64,000 nt of DNA from Citrus sinensis (Eukaryota > Streptophyta > Magnoliopsida > Sapindales > Rutaceae). Below, one piece after another: positions 35,227 to 49,597 of the stretch. Below the pieces are notes generated by a model. That model was not told the origin of the DNA and did no database searches. It worked only from the letters and a program-made list of their open reading frames with translations. Each line of letters starts with the position of its first letter. Position 1 is the first letter of the stretch. A program made the translations under genes and the position numbers. The stretch spans positions 5,500,001-5,564,000 of the forward strand of contig NC_068562.1 in the NCBI RefSeq assembly GCF_022201045.2. Direction: 5' to 3'.

Positions 35227-36929
35227 AGGGATCCATATATATATATATATATATATATATTCGCACACATAAAATATATGTTACAGTATTTTGTTTATAA
35301 ATATCACGTGCAAATAACATTTTTATATGTCGTGATATGAGAAAGGGTGGTCCGAAGCTGTCTGATCAGTCAAATCACACAAAATTTCGACCTACAAAAA
35401 AATGTCCTACACGTGGTAAGACATAGGCTCAGGTACAGTATGGTCCATTCGAAGAGTAAATTTGGGATTATTATCCTCATTTTTAAAAACTTTTAAATTA
35501 GCTTAGTTTTTGTTCAAAAGATAATAAAACAAAAATGTTCAAAAAACAAAAAAAAAATGAGATGAGTTTTTTTTCCCCTTTTTTTAATAAAAGTTGAGGG
35601 TAAATTAATTTTTTTAAAATTAAAAATAATTAATTCACTAGAATAACCTGAAATTAACCCCGTATACAAGAAAAAATTTATCGCACACCACAATTAAAAA
35701 GATGCCGATACTTTCAGCCCACAAGCCAAGTGGCGCGGGGATTGTGAACATGGCTGTCAAGAAGATCCCGAATTGAAGTGGGTTTCTGCCGCAAGATGAG
35801 ATCGCAGAATACCTACCATTAACGAGAATGTATGGTTTGTGCATGAACCGTATCATCCAGCAGTATCTTTACGGCCCCACAATGTGATTGTGACAGCCGA
35901 GTTTTATGCATAAGGTTCCCCATATACATATACACACCTACACACATATATACGATACGAGGACAAGTCACCGACAGGTAAATCAACTTCCGTATTACCC
36001 TTATATGACAGATTAAATCAAATGAATTAATGCTTTTCGACGTTCCAACATTTATTTTCACAGTGGGATGCACTAGAGTATGAAAGGGACATGAAAATAG
36101 CACAAATGTCTCTCAAACAGATCAGATTACATAATTCCTGTGAGAAAATTCTATCCCATCCTTGAATAAAGATGAAGCTTACTCAGATACCAATAAGCAA
36201 CTTAGAAGATGAAGTTCAGTAGTGCGGAAGTGCACAATAAAAGTAATAGCCATCATCAAATAGTAATGACTCCCCATGGCAGCTAAAGTCCATGTCCACA
36301 TGCCAAAATGTCATTACAAAAGCTAACTAAAACGATTCCAACAACTACTAATGTTAACCAGAGAAAAAATGAAAATAAAGCAAACCAATCTAGAGAAAAG
36401 AAACAAAAACATAAAGGTGCCTGACATGATTTAAAAATAAACAGATTCATTGTGGACCGAATATAACTTTCTTTTCCATATAAAAGATCAAACAAGTTCT
36501 TCATCTTTCATTTCAAACCAATAGAAAAAATAAAAGTTGTCGTGGAAAGAAAGAAATGGAATCAACTCTCGGGTATAATGAAGAGCAATGTAGGAAAGGT
36601 AAACATATTTGAGTTGTGTGTTTCACACTTGAGACAAGAAAGGAGAAAAGGGTAAAATAGCGGTTCCATTACTTTCTCATTATCTTTTACATTTTTTGCA
36701 ACAAAAGTTGAATATAAATGATCACCACCAAAAAGGCCATGGTGGGACAACTGTACAGAAAAAAATGCCAAAAATTGTAACAAAATTGACAGAACTCTTT
36801 ACATCCAGAAAAAATCGACCATGCAAAACTTGTGTTCCGGTGTAGTCCCTTTAATTTGTGCTGTTTGTCATCCCGTCTACTACCAAAATTGGCTCCTCTT
36901 TTGATTTTTTATTTACAGATATGTAAAGT
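35227..36929. other. Spacer and 3' region of the At4g24610-like gene
   Basis: No separate gene is seen. The DNA just before 36930 should be the 3' untranslated region of the minus-strand gene. Confidence 0.45.
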
Positions 36930-39900
36930 CTAATAATAGTAGTTATTATCCTTGTAATTGGCGGAATCCTTACAGAGCATGGAACGCACTTCCATTACAG
37001 ACCTTGGTGGCTCCAAGTCTTTCTCTTGCAGAGCATTGCCAAGCAATTGCTGCATCTGTGATGCAAATATGTCATCCAAAATCTGCAAATTCAATGACGA
37101 TGATAAGCGAGTGATGAAAGAACCAGTTGTTGTAAAAGAGTTTGAGAAATAAAATTTGAGACTGGCATTCTTTAACTTCCTTTTCATGAAAGTTTTATGA
37201 CTCCTTCAAAATCAAATAGTAAGAGCAAATATCCGCACTTTTACTTTGTTAAGCTTATTTGGCTAGTACAAGAAAGGGATCCATTTTTTATTAGGAAGCA
37301 CAGAGGCTACAGTGCAACTTACTGAAACAGCAAATCTTGAGCTTTTATACCAGGACCTGTGCTCTCTCTTGTTTTCTAGAAAATTGAGTACATCCTGTAA
37401 CCAGAAAGGAAGAGATCAAGATAAATATATTTTTAATATTTACAATCACAGAGAAGCACATGATTTAAATGTAAACCTACCTTTCCCATCTGGTCCCAGA
37501 AAATTCGGCAAATGAGTATGAATACATGAGGCTCAACAACTGTATGGAGATGGTCCATTGTCTTGATCAGAAGATCTTTCACAGGCTGCATTCTACTTCG
37601 TACATCTGATTCTGCACAGGTTTCCTCCGAGTCCTGGATTATCTTCTTTAACTTTGTCGTACTCTGCATCTTTGTCTACAAGACAAAGTGAATGCCCCAA
37701 TCCGTCAGTATAGACAAATTGGTGCTTGTAGAACTAGATTAGATATTATTTTAAAAAGTAATAAAAGCTGTGAAGGAAATATATCTGAGAACTAGTTACT
37801 ACATTATCAATGCTAGCTTAATAAGCATAGCACAGGGTTCGCCAAGAAACCTAAAAGAGAAATATTAAATCAAGTTTGCAATTTCCAAACCAAAATTTGC
37901 AACTACACAGACCATAATCCTGATGAACAATCATCACCCAGGACCCAAACATGAAGGAGTTGTCAACAGAGGCAATTGCTTACAAGGAAAGTTACTTAGT
38001 CCAACAAATGAATGGCGGCATCACAAATTTTACACCAATGTCCGGTAAACATCAATCAAACAAACAACTGTAATGGTCCAATCACATTAATAAGGTGTGT
38101 TTTTATCTAATATATGGAGCTCTGAAATCTAAGGTTCTGTCAACTATTTGCTTTTACATTTGTTTCAAACATATATCTCTAATGATGCAAAATCAGCATT
38201 TTCAACTTTGAGGTATCCTAAACAGGCTAATTACTTGAATTCCATTTTGAAAAGGTAATTTATTCAACATATTCTGACAGTATTTAAAAAAAAAAAAATC
38301 TACATCAAAAGATATAAATGAAGTTGACAGATTGCAATAGATACTCACATTCTCTACAAATTTCTCAACAACAGCTAGCAAATAATTTCTGAATTTGGCT
38401 CTCATCATGACTGTTATTTCACTGAGATGCTCCCCTACGACAGCATTTCCACCATCAGCAATACAAGAAGACCAAGATTTAAACTGGCTTTCTATTTTGG
38501 GCCACAGCACGTCCAACATCCTTTTCATGGAATTTAAAAGAATTCCTAGCTGAAAAAAGAAAAGAAAAACTCAAAAATTTAAGTTCTATCTGGGAAATAT
38601 AGAAACTAATTCTGCAAAAACTGCATAAATAAGAATAGAAGTTTACCTCATCTGGGACAAAATAGACATTCACAGTTCGTTTCGCAATTTTCTGAACATA
38701 TTTGAGGCCGAATACCTTGGCCATAAGGTTGTCCTTCAGTGGTGATAAAACATCAGCATATTGCTTATCCAAAGCTTCTGCAATTGCCCTTTCAATATCT
38801 GCCACAGCCTTTTGACAAATATCCAACCCAAAAGTGAGAGAATAAAAAAAAAAAAAAAGAGTACGCATTTCTAGGAAAGATGAAACAAAATAGAAAACTC
38901 ATAGCATCAAGCTAAAATGAAGGTTCACATGTTGAAAACCAGCAAACCCAAAATTAAAAACAACAGACTTTTAACAAAATCAAACACTGTTGATTGTTTA
39001 CCAAATAGTTATACTTCAATAACCTCCACGAGGTCTTGAAATTGTCCACTTAACAATCAGAAGTTTCAAAATTGCACCGACCTACACTGAGCTTTGAGCT
39101 TTCTAGATTATTCACTTACCCACTTTTAAAGAACAAACTGTTATCTTTAACTGTGTAAATGATTAAAATCATACAAAATTACTTGTATAACCTAGTTTGA
39201 ATTCCTTGGTCAAGTTATCATTGAGGGCTTACCGATTGAATAATCTCTTAACATTTATGGTTTCAAACTATCATAATGATAACATCTTGGTGTAGGCTAA
39301 AGTTTAATAGGTGGTTGGAATAGACTAAATTTATGGTTGATATAGGCTAAATTTTAATTTATGATATGGCATGGTCAATGTAATGGTCAAACTTGAAAAC
39401 TTCAGGGTAATTGGCAATGTCTAAGTGAAATTATGTAAAGAATGACTACCCTTAAGAGAATGAGATGTCATTTGAACTTTATACATATGAAAAAGAGTCA
39501 GTCGAAACGTACATTCTCCAAGACAACAGCGTACTCTGGCCAACGGCGAATAATAACCTCATATTCATTCAGCATAGCTTTCAGCTGATCATCCATCTCA
39601 TCGACGTAAGGAGTTGTTGAGTTTTGTGTTTTAACACCAGCCCACTTTACCTGAAAGTAATCAGTTTCATATAAATTGTCATAAAAATGATGTCACATGC
39701 TTAGATATGTGAGTGTTGTATATATCAATTGAATTATGCAATACTGACATTATTCATTTCAATTAGACCAATAATTAGCCGAGTGGTACAAATTGCAACT
39801 AATATTCAGATATAAGAGTCGAGCAAATTGTAAGCAACAGCGGAAGCACTGTGATCTTTTGCTTATATATTTAAATAGAATAACATTATTCTGCATCCTA

Positions 39901-42900
39901 GCCATCAAAAGCAGTTTGATTAATTCAGTACAGTGTTAAAGACATCGTTAACTGAAAATTTATACCTTATCTAGCTTGGAGATGTCAAGTAAAGCACGAC
40001 GTTTGTCATAAATCCAGTGAGTTATATATGAGTGAAACAACTCCTTTGCCTCAATTCCACCTTTGACATGGCTGTGAGAAATTATGTAGTCAGTACAGAT
40101 AAAAAAAAAAAACAAGTTAATGAATATGGAGAAAAGAGAAGAAAAACTGTTACTTGATATTCCAGCATGAGAGATCCCGTTGAAAGTCTGCTGTTGCAAT
40201 AACAAGTTCTGCAACAGGAGGCGAGGGTCCAGAAGGAGGACATGCAGCAAGGAATGCCTGCAATCTATTGCAGAGATCCACACTATATATGGATGCAGAA
40301 AGATTTGGAAGATCTATGAAGCTGTATTAAAAGAATAACAGATTGATCAAATAATTACTAGGAAAAAACAGCATGAATCTGCCAACAACATAATCTACTC
40401 CTCAACCTTACAGCAGTTCATATAAATCTTCCAATCAGGAGGCAAGGCTATCCAAACATTATACTTGTGAGAACAAAAGACAGGAAAATATTTATTAAAG
40501 AATCTAGGTAAAGGTAATCAGGTGACAAATAACCAGCAAAAAGTGACAGGTGTATTTACAAATAAAATTACAATTAAGCGAGGGCTACAATAGGCCCAAG
40601 TCAAACATACTGTTTATAATGTTTGAAAACCTTAAAACAAAAGAATCCTCACATCTGTACTCGTCCAAGAAAGGAGAAATGAAAACAGAAACAGATGCAA
40701 TTCCAGAATAAAGGCAATGGCATATATTTTTCCATTAAGAAAGGGAAAAAAAAAAGAAAAAAGAATCCTACAGAATGAAATAGGGAATATTTTACCTAGG
40801 CAGCACATGTTGGTTATGGATCTCAATGTCAGTGCAGATTTCATTTCTAACACTTAAAATTAGAGATTTCATCTTCTGATAAGCAGTTGAAAGACCCTCG
40901 GGGTTCATTAAGGTGCCCTCATTCTTGCTCACAACATATTCATCTGTTTCTGCCAAGTGCCTTCTCGATCTCTTCTTCACGGCAGCCTGTATCACCATTT
41001 GCTGTAAGAAGAATTCTAAAGATTAAAAGAAACTACAAGCCCAGAAAATGTTGGTAGTACCTGAAAATATCTGGTTAACTTCAACTGTGACTCAGAAGCT
41101 AATATATCGTGAAGAAGAGTATATAGCTTGACAGCAGATGGTAAAGCAGGAGCAGAAAGGCCAGTGGGCGGCCCAAAAACATCTATCAATCCAGATGGTG
41201 ATAATTCATCCAGTGACTTGTAATTCTCAAAAAGTAGGGCTAGTATCTGCTGAACTTGATCCTCAATCTCCCCTAGGATGCGATTCTGGTTGACATTCAT
41301 ATATCATTAACAGAATTAAGTTCCACTATATACTCACATATGCCATACATGTTTCCTACATGAGCTTTTTTAAAGGAACAGTAATTGCTCAAAGTACCGA
41401 CCAATGTTGCATCTATTAAAAGGATGTCACAAGTGGTGAAAAGATGTCAAAGGTCTAATCAATTCCAAAAACAGATGCATAGTCATTCCAACTAATAGCA
41501 AAGCCCTTGCTTAAAGTCAGCATGTGTTGTGCCAGAACTATTACTTATGCAAAGTGCAAACTTCTATATGAAGACTTTAACCCTTACCTCTTGATGACTT
41601 AACACTTTCTTGCTGTCTCCCTTCATGAAAACAGGTAAAAGCAAATCATATACTAGCGCAAGACAATCACGAGTGGGTGTGGCCACATCCATGACATAAG
41701 ACAGATATCTGCAAGAAGCATAAATATTACACAACAGAAGACAGGACTGATACTGTTTTGTATAGCTTTGATTGATCTTATGTGGATAACTGGTGCACTA
41801 CTCAAGTGTAATATGCCCATTATATATTAATATAAATACTCATAGTTTTCTTGTAAAAAACATTACAAATCTTCATTGATGAATGGTTCAAACATAACAC
41901 TGTCCATTCTACTTCATTGCTATACCTTAACTTGGTGTAGGCATCTGATACCCCATAATATGATGCAAAGTTATCCAATAACCACTTCCATGGGCCATTT
42001 AGCAACAAATTTCTTTGCTGAAACTTTTGAGCTTTCATTGCAACTTCGAGCACCAGGTCATATGCCACAGTTTCAGCGACACAGCCACCCTACAGACAGA
42101 AGTGAGTGAGCTTAGTTTTATGAACTGCATAATCCCATCCTCACTACTGCTTCATTTATAAATGCATACAAACAAAAGGATTTCGGTGGACTCATCTTAA
42201 AAATGTTAAGTTTTAGAAAATTATTGGAGGATATGATTGCACTGTACCTTAAGATTATTATTCTCAACTTCACTAGTTGAATAGTTTATATATAGTTGGA
42301 TTCTGCCCACAAGTTCGTGCTCTGGTTCACTGTATATGGGCCACCACCGAAGCTTGTCACTCTGCATTCACAACAATTCTTTAAACCATCAGGGAGATCC
42401 ATCAATTTTCCAGAACCTTAAATGTCAGAAAAGCATTCCTGGAAATCTTACTGGGTCATCAGCAATAGCAGCAACTTGAGCTAGAACACGACCATAATAT
42501 TCTCCCTTGGAACCGTGAACTTCAACAATCAAATCATCACCAACGCTATCTGGAAAGCTGCGTTACAGTAAGTTGTAAAAACAGATAAACACCTTTGACA
42601 AACTAAAAAGTAAAAACAAGAGGGAACACAGCCAAAGAAAGAATGCATACAACATATGGGTTTCGCCGGATCCTGCTTGCAACCGAATCGCATCTTCTTC
42701 GGATATACTTTTCAACCTCAACTGACAAGAATATGTTTCTGATAACAGAAAATCAGCTTAAATTAGAAGATATAATGAGATTATATCAACACTAGTAGCC
42801 TCAAGGAAATAAGAAACTGGAAAATAATTAATCATTATGCCCCTATGTGATCTTAGTCTTAGACTGAAGCTCTTCAACAAGCCTATATATGAGAATTTTA

Positions 42901-45900
42901 AAGCAATATTGGACCTAAGCCAAGTATAAGGATGACTCGGAATTATGATACTTTTTTTATTTTGATGCTTTACTTTCCCTTACATTCATTCTTAATAATT
43001 CATGAAAGCTAATTCACAGATAATTCAAGCTTGCCCCCATTGAACTCCATATGAACAGTAGCAACTTGGAAGAGCAATATCAGCTCATATAATATAATGG
43101 ACAAGTGGAATAGTTAAACATTTAAAAAGTAGAATCTAAGAATACTGAGTTGTAAATTTTACAGAGATTTTGCATACCTTGTACTGCTTCATAGGATGAT
43201 GAGGTTTTATGCGACGTAGTGACCCTGTTTCTCAAGACCCTGGAAACCTCTTTTACATACTTGGTACTTGCATGCACATACGCTAAACTTTGTTGTGAGA
43301 ATGAACCATTTGCAGGAATACGAGGAGTTATGCGAACTTTCCTTATTTCATCCCACCCAGAGATTACCATTGAGTTCAGATTGGAGAAATGTTGACGAAT
43401 CAGTTCTACTTTTATCATTGACAGATTCAAAGATGAAAAACTGCAGCCAGGAGGCAGGTCTAAACCTATTTTGACTTTGCGCACTTTACGATGACCACAA
43501 TTTTAAAACGATTTTAGCAGCCTTTAGTGGAAAAGATATCATGAAATCATTACGAAATACTTAGGAAATAATAAGACTACCTTGTACTTTCAGTTTACCA
43601 CAAGTCTTCTTGGATTTCAGAGCAGCTCCCTCACTGATCAACTCTGAAGATTGTTTTGCCAATAGTTCTTCTTCAGATTGCAATAATACTTGCCGTAAAC
43701 TATGATGTTAAGAAGTAATGAATCATGATTAAAAAAGGGCATTTCATGGGCAAATACAAACATGTACTAAACATAATATACCCTAAAATGATACCAGCAT
43801 TTGAATGCAAAGAAAGAGTACAATTCAGGAGAAAAATGGAAAGCATGATTAAGTTCCTATAATTCTTTTTTTTTTTCCGTTAATGTAATTTTTTATTTTG
43901 TTCAGCTAATGGCAACCAAATTCCCTCCCCACCCATGTGAGTGGCAATCGAACCCAAACCACTTGTTTATCTACACAGGAGATTTACCAACCAAACTTTG
44001 ACCCACAATATTTAAACCAATTTAGGTTGTAAGTTCCTATAATATTGTTTAGCATATATTTACTTTCTACAATCTGATTTCAATACCTCCATCTCCTGAA
44101 CGCAATGCAGAGCTGAATACAGATAATAAATTGTACCCTAAATCATTGGTCAATTTAATTATTTAATCATTTACAAGCAAATTCCTTTCTGACCCTTCTC
44201 CAGTGAAGAAAAAGTATTCAGACAACTAGTCATTATTTCTTGGTTCATATGTAGATAGAAGGCAGAAACTCCTTATAGAAGTCCTACCATATGGCTGATA
44301 TCCATGTTTTATTGTCATGCTTCCACTTTCATAATACTGGCTTCTTGCTACATTTAAGAAAATATATATGCATGACATGTTCAAGATTATTCCAGCGGCT
44401 AAGGGAATGACTTGTTTGGAAGTTGTAAAACTAAGGAAACGACTTATATGGAAATTGAAAAACTAAGTAGTTTCCCAGACATTAGCTCTAGTCCATATTT
44501 CAAAAGTTGTCCTGGTATAGTTCATCCTATATCAACCTAAATCAGAAATACTTGAATGTAAAAACAGAGTACAGGAGAATAAACGATAGGAAACTGGCAC
44601 CCACCCAAATGCGTCTCGCAACACGGCACATTCATTATTCAAGAAGTAGGGAGCTTGTTCCTCACAACCCTTCGCCCATGAGTGAAGACAGAGACGCACA
44701 CACGCATCATAAGATATCACAGCACACCAAGGACCTAGTCCACTGAATCCAGTCCACAAAGAGAGAGAAAATGATGAGCAAAGTAATAGCTATGGCATAC
44801 TTGACAGATTTAGTAAGTAAAATGTCTGTCAAAAGCACAAGAATCAAGAGTGAGCAAATGATGGAGCCTGATAATAGTTCAGCCATTTCATCAACCTTGC
44901 ATGAAATGTGGGGAGACGAGCAGGTAAGGAACTTGCAGAAGTATCACTTTGTATGCCAGCTGCAGTCCTGCAGCGTAGTATATGTTTAATAACAGAATTC
45001 CAACAATTCTTGTCAAAGAATTAAAGAGAAGAAGCAATTATTGCATGCGCCCAACCTGTTAGATACATCAGAAACCTTGTAGCCGGTGCACCCCTTGCCA
45101 GGGGCAGTAGAGGGGATGCTTCCTGTTGTTTTTGGAACATAAGTGGTTGCACTAAAAGCTGAACTTTGCCCAACAACCTGTTCCATCGCTGACCCAGAAC
45201 TAACAAAGGGAGGTGCACTGGGAATATCCTGCAAGTACTTATCCATCTGAGAAGTGCATGAAGGCATATCTAAATAATAGATGACTAATGAAGAAAAATT
45301 TAAATGAATAGAATGCACTTATAAATGAGTAAGAAAATTTGATTGACAGTCAAGGATAGGAAACCTGTTTAGCTGTTTTTTCAAGGTTTGACCCTGAAGT
45401 GACACAAGAATAACTATCTGAAGTGTACGTTCCTCTCAGAGAATCACAGCCATTGTTGCTCCCGGAATGCGCAAAAACGACCTCAGTACTAGTAGCTGAA
45501 TATGGCAATTCTTCTTCTGCAGTGCCAGGCTTCCCCAATAAAATCCCACCACCACCCCTTTCCACTCTCACTGCACTATTCATTTGTCTCTGCATAGCTT
45601 CCTTCCTAGATAAACTAGATATGGAATGATTTCCAACTTTGCCATAATCTGCCTGTTTGTGCCCTGGTTTGGTAGCTGCATCATTGCCAATCTTGTGATC
45701 TTGTCGAGGCGACTTTACTGAATACTTCCCGCGGTAGACCTGATCATCTGAATCAGGCGATATGTCCATGTCTGATCCAGAGCCACTATCATTTTCCCTC
45801 ACATGTACTGTTTGCGACACGGGAACCACACCTGATGACGAATGTCCACTTCGAAATTTGGATGCTTGAGCCAATCCAATGTCTCGTCCACCATTTCTCA

Positions 45901-46143
45901 AACTAGTAGTAGTATCATGTTTTGATCTCTGAGTTAAAAGAGAACCAAATATATCTTTCTTTGCACCACCCTTCTTGCACAAAATCAGACAACATATTAT
46001 CAGTTCTATCCAACAACTAACACTACACCTGAAAATCTAAAAACAACAGTATAAAAGACATTTTTAAGAAACAAATAGAATTCTTTATTGCGTACCTGTC
46101 GGACCCATTTAAGGGTATTACTATCGAGACCTTCAGTGAACAT
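36930..46143 (-). CDS. Large plant-conserved protein of unknown function (At4g24610/At5g65440 family)
   Basis: Twenty exons join in phase to about 1157 residues: 46096-46143, 45365-45970, 45056-45246, 43581-43699, 43178-43483, 42651-42738, 42452-42557, 42248-42361, 41926-42089, 41588-41708, 41061-41285, 40796-40986, 40154-40321, 39966-40071, 39513-39650, 38647-38808, 38349-38549, 37481-37675, 37323-37394, 36930-37082. The acceptor of exon 12 has an in-frame alternative 15 bases upstream. The start is MFTEGLDSNTLKWVRQ. A serine/glycine-rich disordered part (to about 280) is followed by a long helical part with conserved runs such as WKWLLDNFASYYGVSDAY, CPPSGPSPPVAELVIATADF, ADVLSPLKDNLMAKVFGLKY and the C-terminal DIFASQMQQLLGNALQEKDL. 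No catalytic motif is seen. Arabidopsis relatives carry the misleading label 'pesticidal crystal cry8Ba'; nothing here suggests a toxin. A 5' leader intron is likely (TTTAG acceptor just upstream of the ATG). Confidence 0.9.
43864..44029 (-). mobile_element. tRNA-derived SINE in an intron, with 14 bp target duplication
   Basis: On the minus strand it starts near 44010 with a tRNA-like head (GTGGGTCAAAGTTTGGTTGG, then a B box GGGTTCGATTGCC) and ends in an A-run (T-run at 43865-43876). The flanking repeat TAAGTTCCTATAAT is at 43850-43863 and 44030-44043. It lies in intron 3 of the At4g24610-like gene, in the same direction as the gene. Confidence 0.85.
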
Positions 46144-46274
46144 TGTCTTAAAGCTTTTTCACCTAAACCAACAAGAAGGAGAGAAACTTAAGGCATATTA
46201 TTAAAAAACTGAATCTTACGAAATGGTGTGTTTGAAATTGTGATGAATGAGAGAACGTTAATACCAGAACCAAG

Positions 46275-46276
<2 letters not shown>

Positions 46277-46332
<56 letters not shown>
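46277..46332. repeat. (TA)n microsatellite
   Basis: A pure TA dinucleotide run of about 28 units upstream of the At4g24610-like start codon, probably in a leader intron or promoter. Confidence 0.9.
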
Positions 46333-46334
<2 letters not shown>

Positions 46335-49300
46335 CTACATCTAATGGGCTATCGAATCATCTAAGAACCATCATGAAAAAGATTATAAAAAAAAAAAAAA
46401 AAAAACTTATGATGATATGTGTAGTGCTAAAAGTAGCTATAATAATCTTGGAACTTTACTTTTTGTCTACTTGTCGCTTTTCTTAAAATTTTCCCGGGAA
46501 CCAAACAGAAAATGGAAAACTCAGAATTGAACTCAATTAATGTAAAGGGTGATGAGTAAGCAACAGTAAAGTGGAACAAACACTGATCTCGCATCCAGAA
46601 CTCTATGCTAAAAGGATATATGAAAATACAAAAAGCAATAAAAATAATATCAAATAATCACGAAATTCACTTGCCTATGATAAAAGAACGCTAGAGGATG
46701 AAAATGTGAGTTCCGAAAGATCCGAAAAGGAAAAGATTTAAGAATGATATCACATAACATCGCCAAAATTCACTTGCCTACACTAAACCGCCATTAAGTA
46801 CACATCAAAAGTGACAAAGTAATAAAGAAAAGGAATCAAATTAATGAGAAATGAAACCAACAGGGAAACAGAAACTAGAAGTCTAATAGACTCATCAAAT
46901 TTAGTGATTTCTTTCTTCTTCTTTTTTTTTTTTTTTTGGCTTCTCTCTTTATATAAAGCTTTCCTTTTCTCCACTGCTAAAAATTCTCACTGGCCAATGC
47001 TTAAAAAAATGCTAATGATTTTGAGAAGAAAGTATAATTAAAATATAAAAGCGGCATTTATAAAAAGGAGAGATAATCAACAATGTACTACGTAATTTAA
47101 AAATTAAAAAGAGGACGAAATCACAGAGGATATAGGAGAACTAACGGAAACGGAGACGTGAGAGTAACGTGAAGCTGACGTGGCGGGTGAATCCGCGCTC
47201 TTTTGTAACGGTCGAATGTTGTTTGCGTGCTTGCTTTTGATCAGTTCGGTCGATGTCTTGTTTTTATTTTTCTTTCGACAAAAAAACAAAAACAAAAGAA
47301 TGTTTGAAGTTTGTGTTTCGTATTTTGTTGTTGTTCTTAAGACTGGTTCGGTTATACATACAATTGGTGCTTTTAAATTTGTGCTCCCGGAGTCGGAGTG
47401 CACGCATGATTTGCGTGCTTCTTCGGGTGAGATTACATTAAAAGAATTCATAATTATGGCTGCGACCCCCGGGCAATCGCGCACACACTTGCTTTGCTCG
47501 GTAGGCGAGTGTGTGTGTGTTCGCGTGCTGTATCCAGATATTCTCAGTGCAGATGTGTAATCTAAATCTAATCTTATGGGCTGAAAAGTCGGGGGAAGTT
47601 GGGATTCTTAATGACGAAGTAATGGGATTTGGGATGTTTAATTAACAATAATTCAATTTTCATAATGTTTTGTTGACTGGAAAAATTAGAGCATAAATTA
47701 AAAATCCATTTCCATTGATCTACGCGTGCGGCGTGATTTTGGTATCAGACCCTACCAATTAGAGAAACTTATTGAAGAGATTCTGTAATTAATGTAAAAA
47801 TGAAAAAAAAATAATAATGGAAATTAACACAAGTCCGTGCACGTATTATCTTGTGTTACGTATAATAATAATAATAATAATTAATAGAATAACGAGGCAA
47901 AGCAGAAGTTGATTTGCTTAATTAATATCTACAACTTAGCTGGTGAGCACTGGGGATTGATCGAACGGGCAGTGGTCAAAAAGTTCTTCAAGCTCGTAGT
48001 CGGACTAGGCTTGGCTTTACACACCGACCATTACAGTTTGCATGTATAAAGAATTAAAGATCCAGTGACAGTGGTGGACTTTATGATTTATAAATATTGT
48101 GTTCTTGTTTTTTTTCTTCTTTTTCCACCTGCATCGAGATCTTGAATTCTTGATCGTGTGTCTTTTTGATAATTATATTCGTCGTGCTAACATTATTTAC
48201 AAAAAAAGGAAGTATGATGCCCGCTGCCCATGGGACTTTAACGAAAAGGAAACTGGTTACTGAAAAAAGGCTCGTCCGTCTGGATATCAATTTCAATGCA
48301 AAATTAGATTTCTCAGAAGCCATTTGAGAAGGACGAGACGATTGTTTGACTAATTATGCATGCATGAAACAGCCCTCTCAAAATTAATTCGCAATAGTCA
48401 ATTTCAGGCCATGTGACTCCTTGGACAAGTATGAGGAGGGGGGGCCTATATTAATTAGCTGGCACTGCATTGTGTATATGTTGCGCATTATTGAGGGGAT
48501 CGGTGATTATGGAATATTGTCCTTATCAATGTTAAAAGAAAAAAGAAGTTTGTCTACATCTCATTTTTCCCATTTTAATTATTTTGCATGTGGCTTGCAG
48601 CTAGTATCAAAGATCGTCAGCTGAAGAAGATTGACAACAATAGACAATTGTACCACACAACCTTTATTATTTTGATTTATGTTTTCAATTTTCAATTTTA
48701 TTCTCACAATCTTTGAAATATTGTTGAATCCACCACTTAAAAATATAAGAGGAATGAGATGAGATATCAATCAACTCAATTAATGAATTGTGAATTAATC
48801 ATTTTAGTGTACTTTTTTTTTTCTTTTGAGAACAAAATGTGACCGAACATTAAAGATCGAACCATTATTCTGTCCGGAAGTAACTAGAAAAATTTCCAAT
48901 CTATTTCAACTATAAAGTTTACTTGAGCATAAATTTATAATCGACGCACAAGGGATAACGGTGGGATTGACGAGGTAAAAATGGAATTTTTGGTCCGGTT
49001 AGGCCGACGGTAGTAGGTGGACAAACAAAATGGGGCGGACAACTTAAATTGGGCCAGCACATGCATTATCCATCACAAAGCTGGCCCAAGCCTAATACTA
49101 ACTTTGTTTCAAGAAATTAATTTACATTTTAGCATAGAAATGAAGTTATGTTTACGTATGGCCTTTAATTTCTGCTGAAAAATCATGAATATCTTTCATT
49201 AACCTTTATTTCCATTTCAAAGTTCGAAATTTTTACACACACACACACACACACACCGGTTTCAAGTTGTGGACTTTTGCATTAAATTTTAGTTGTGATT

Positions 49301-49553
49301 TATACTTACCCTCATAGTTGTACTGTACACAATACAATATATATAAAAAAAAAAGAAATTTAAATTTTGACAAAGTGTGTTTTGTTATATAAATGTTACT
49401 AGATAATAAAAGAAAATACATATGCTTGATTTTTTTTTTAAAATTTTCGGAAATACATATACTTTGCATTCGAGTTTTGTGCAAACTATATATAAGATCA
49501 AAATTTGGTCATCATCAATCACATAACGTTAGAACATTACTCTTATATATATA

Positions 49554-49597
<44 letters not shown>

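Noticed and set aside
36930-46143. Insecticidal crystal toxin label for the large gene
   Set aside because: The label on its Arabidopsis relatives is a known-looking misannotation; the sequence is a plant-wide intron-rich gene with no toxin features.
47180-47560. 126-residue plus-strand open frame
   Set aside because: No domain or plausible composition; it overlaps the likely promoter and leader of the minus-strand gene.
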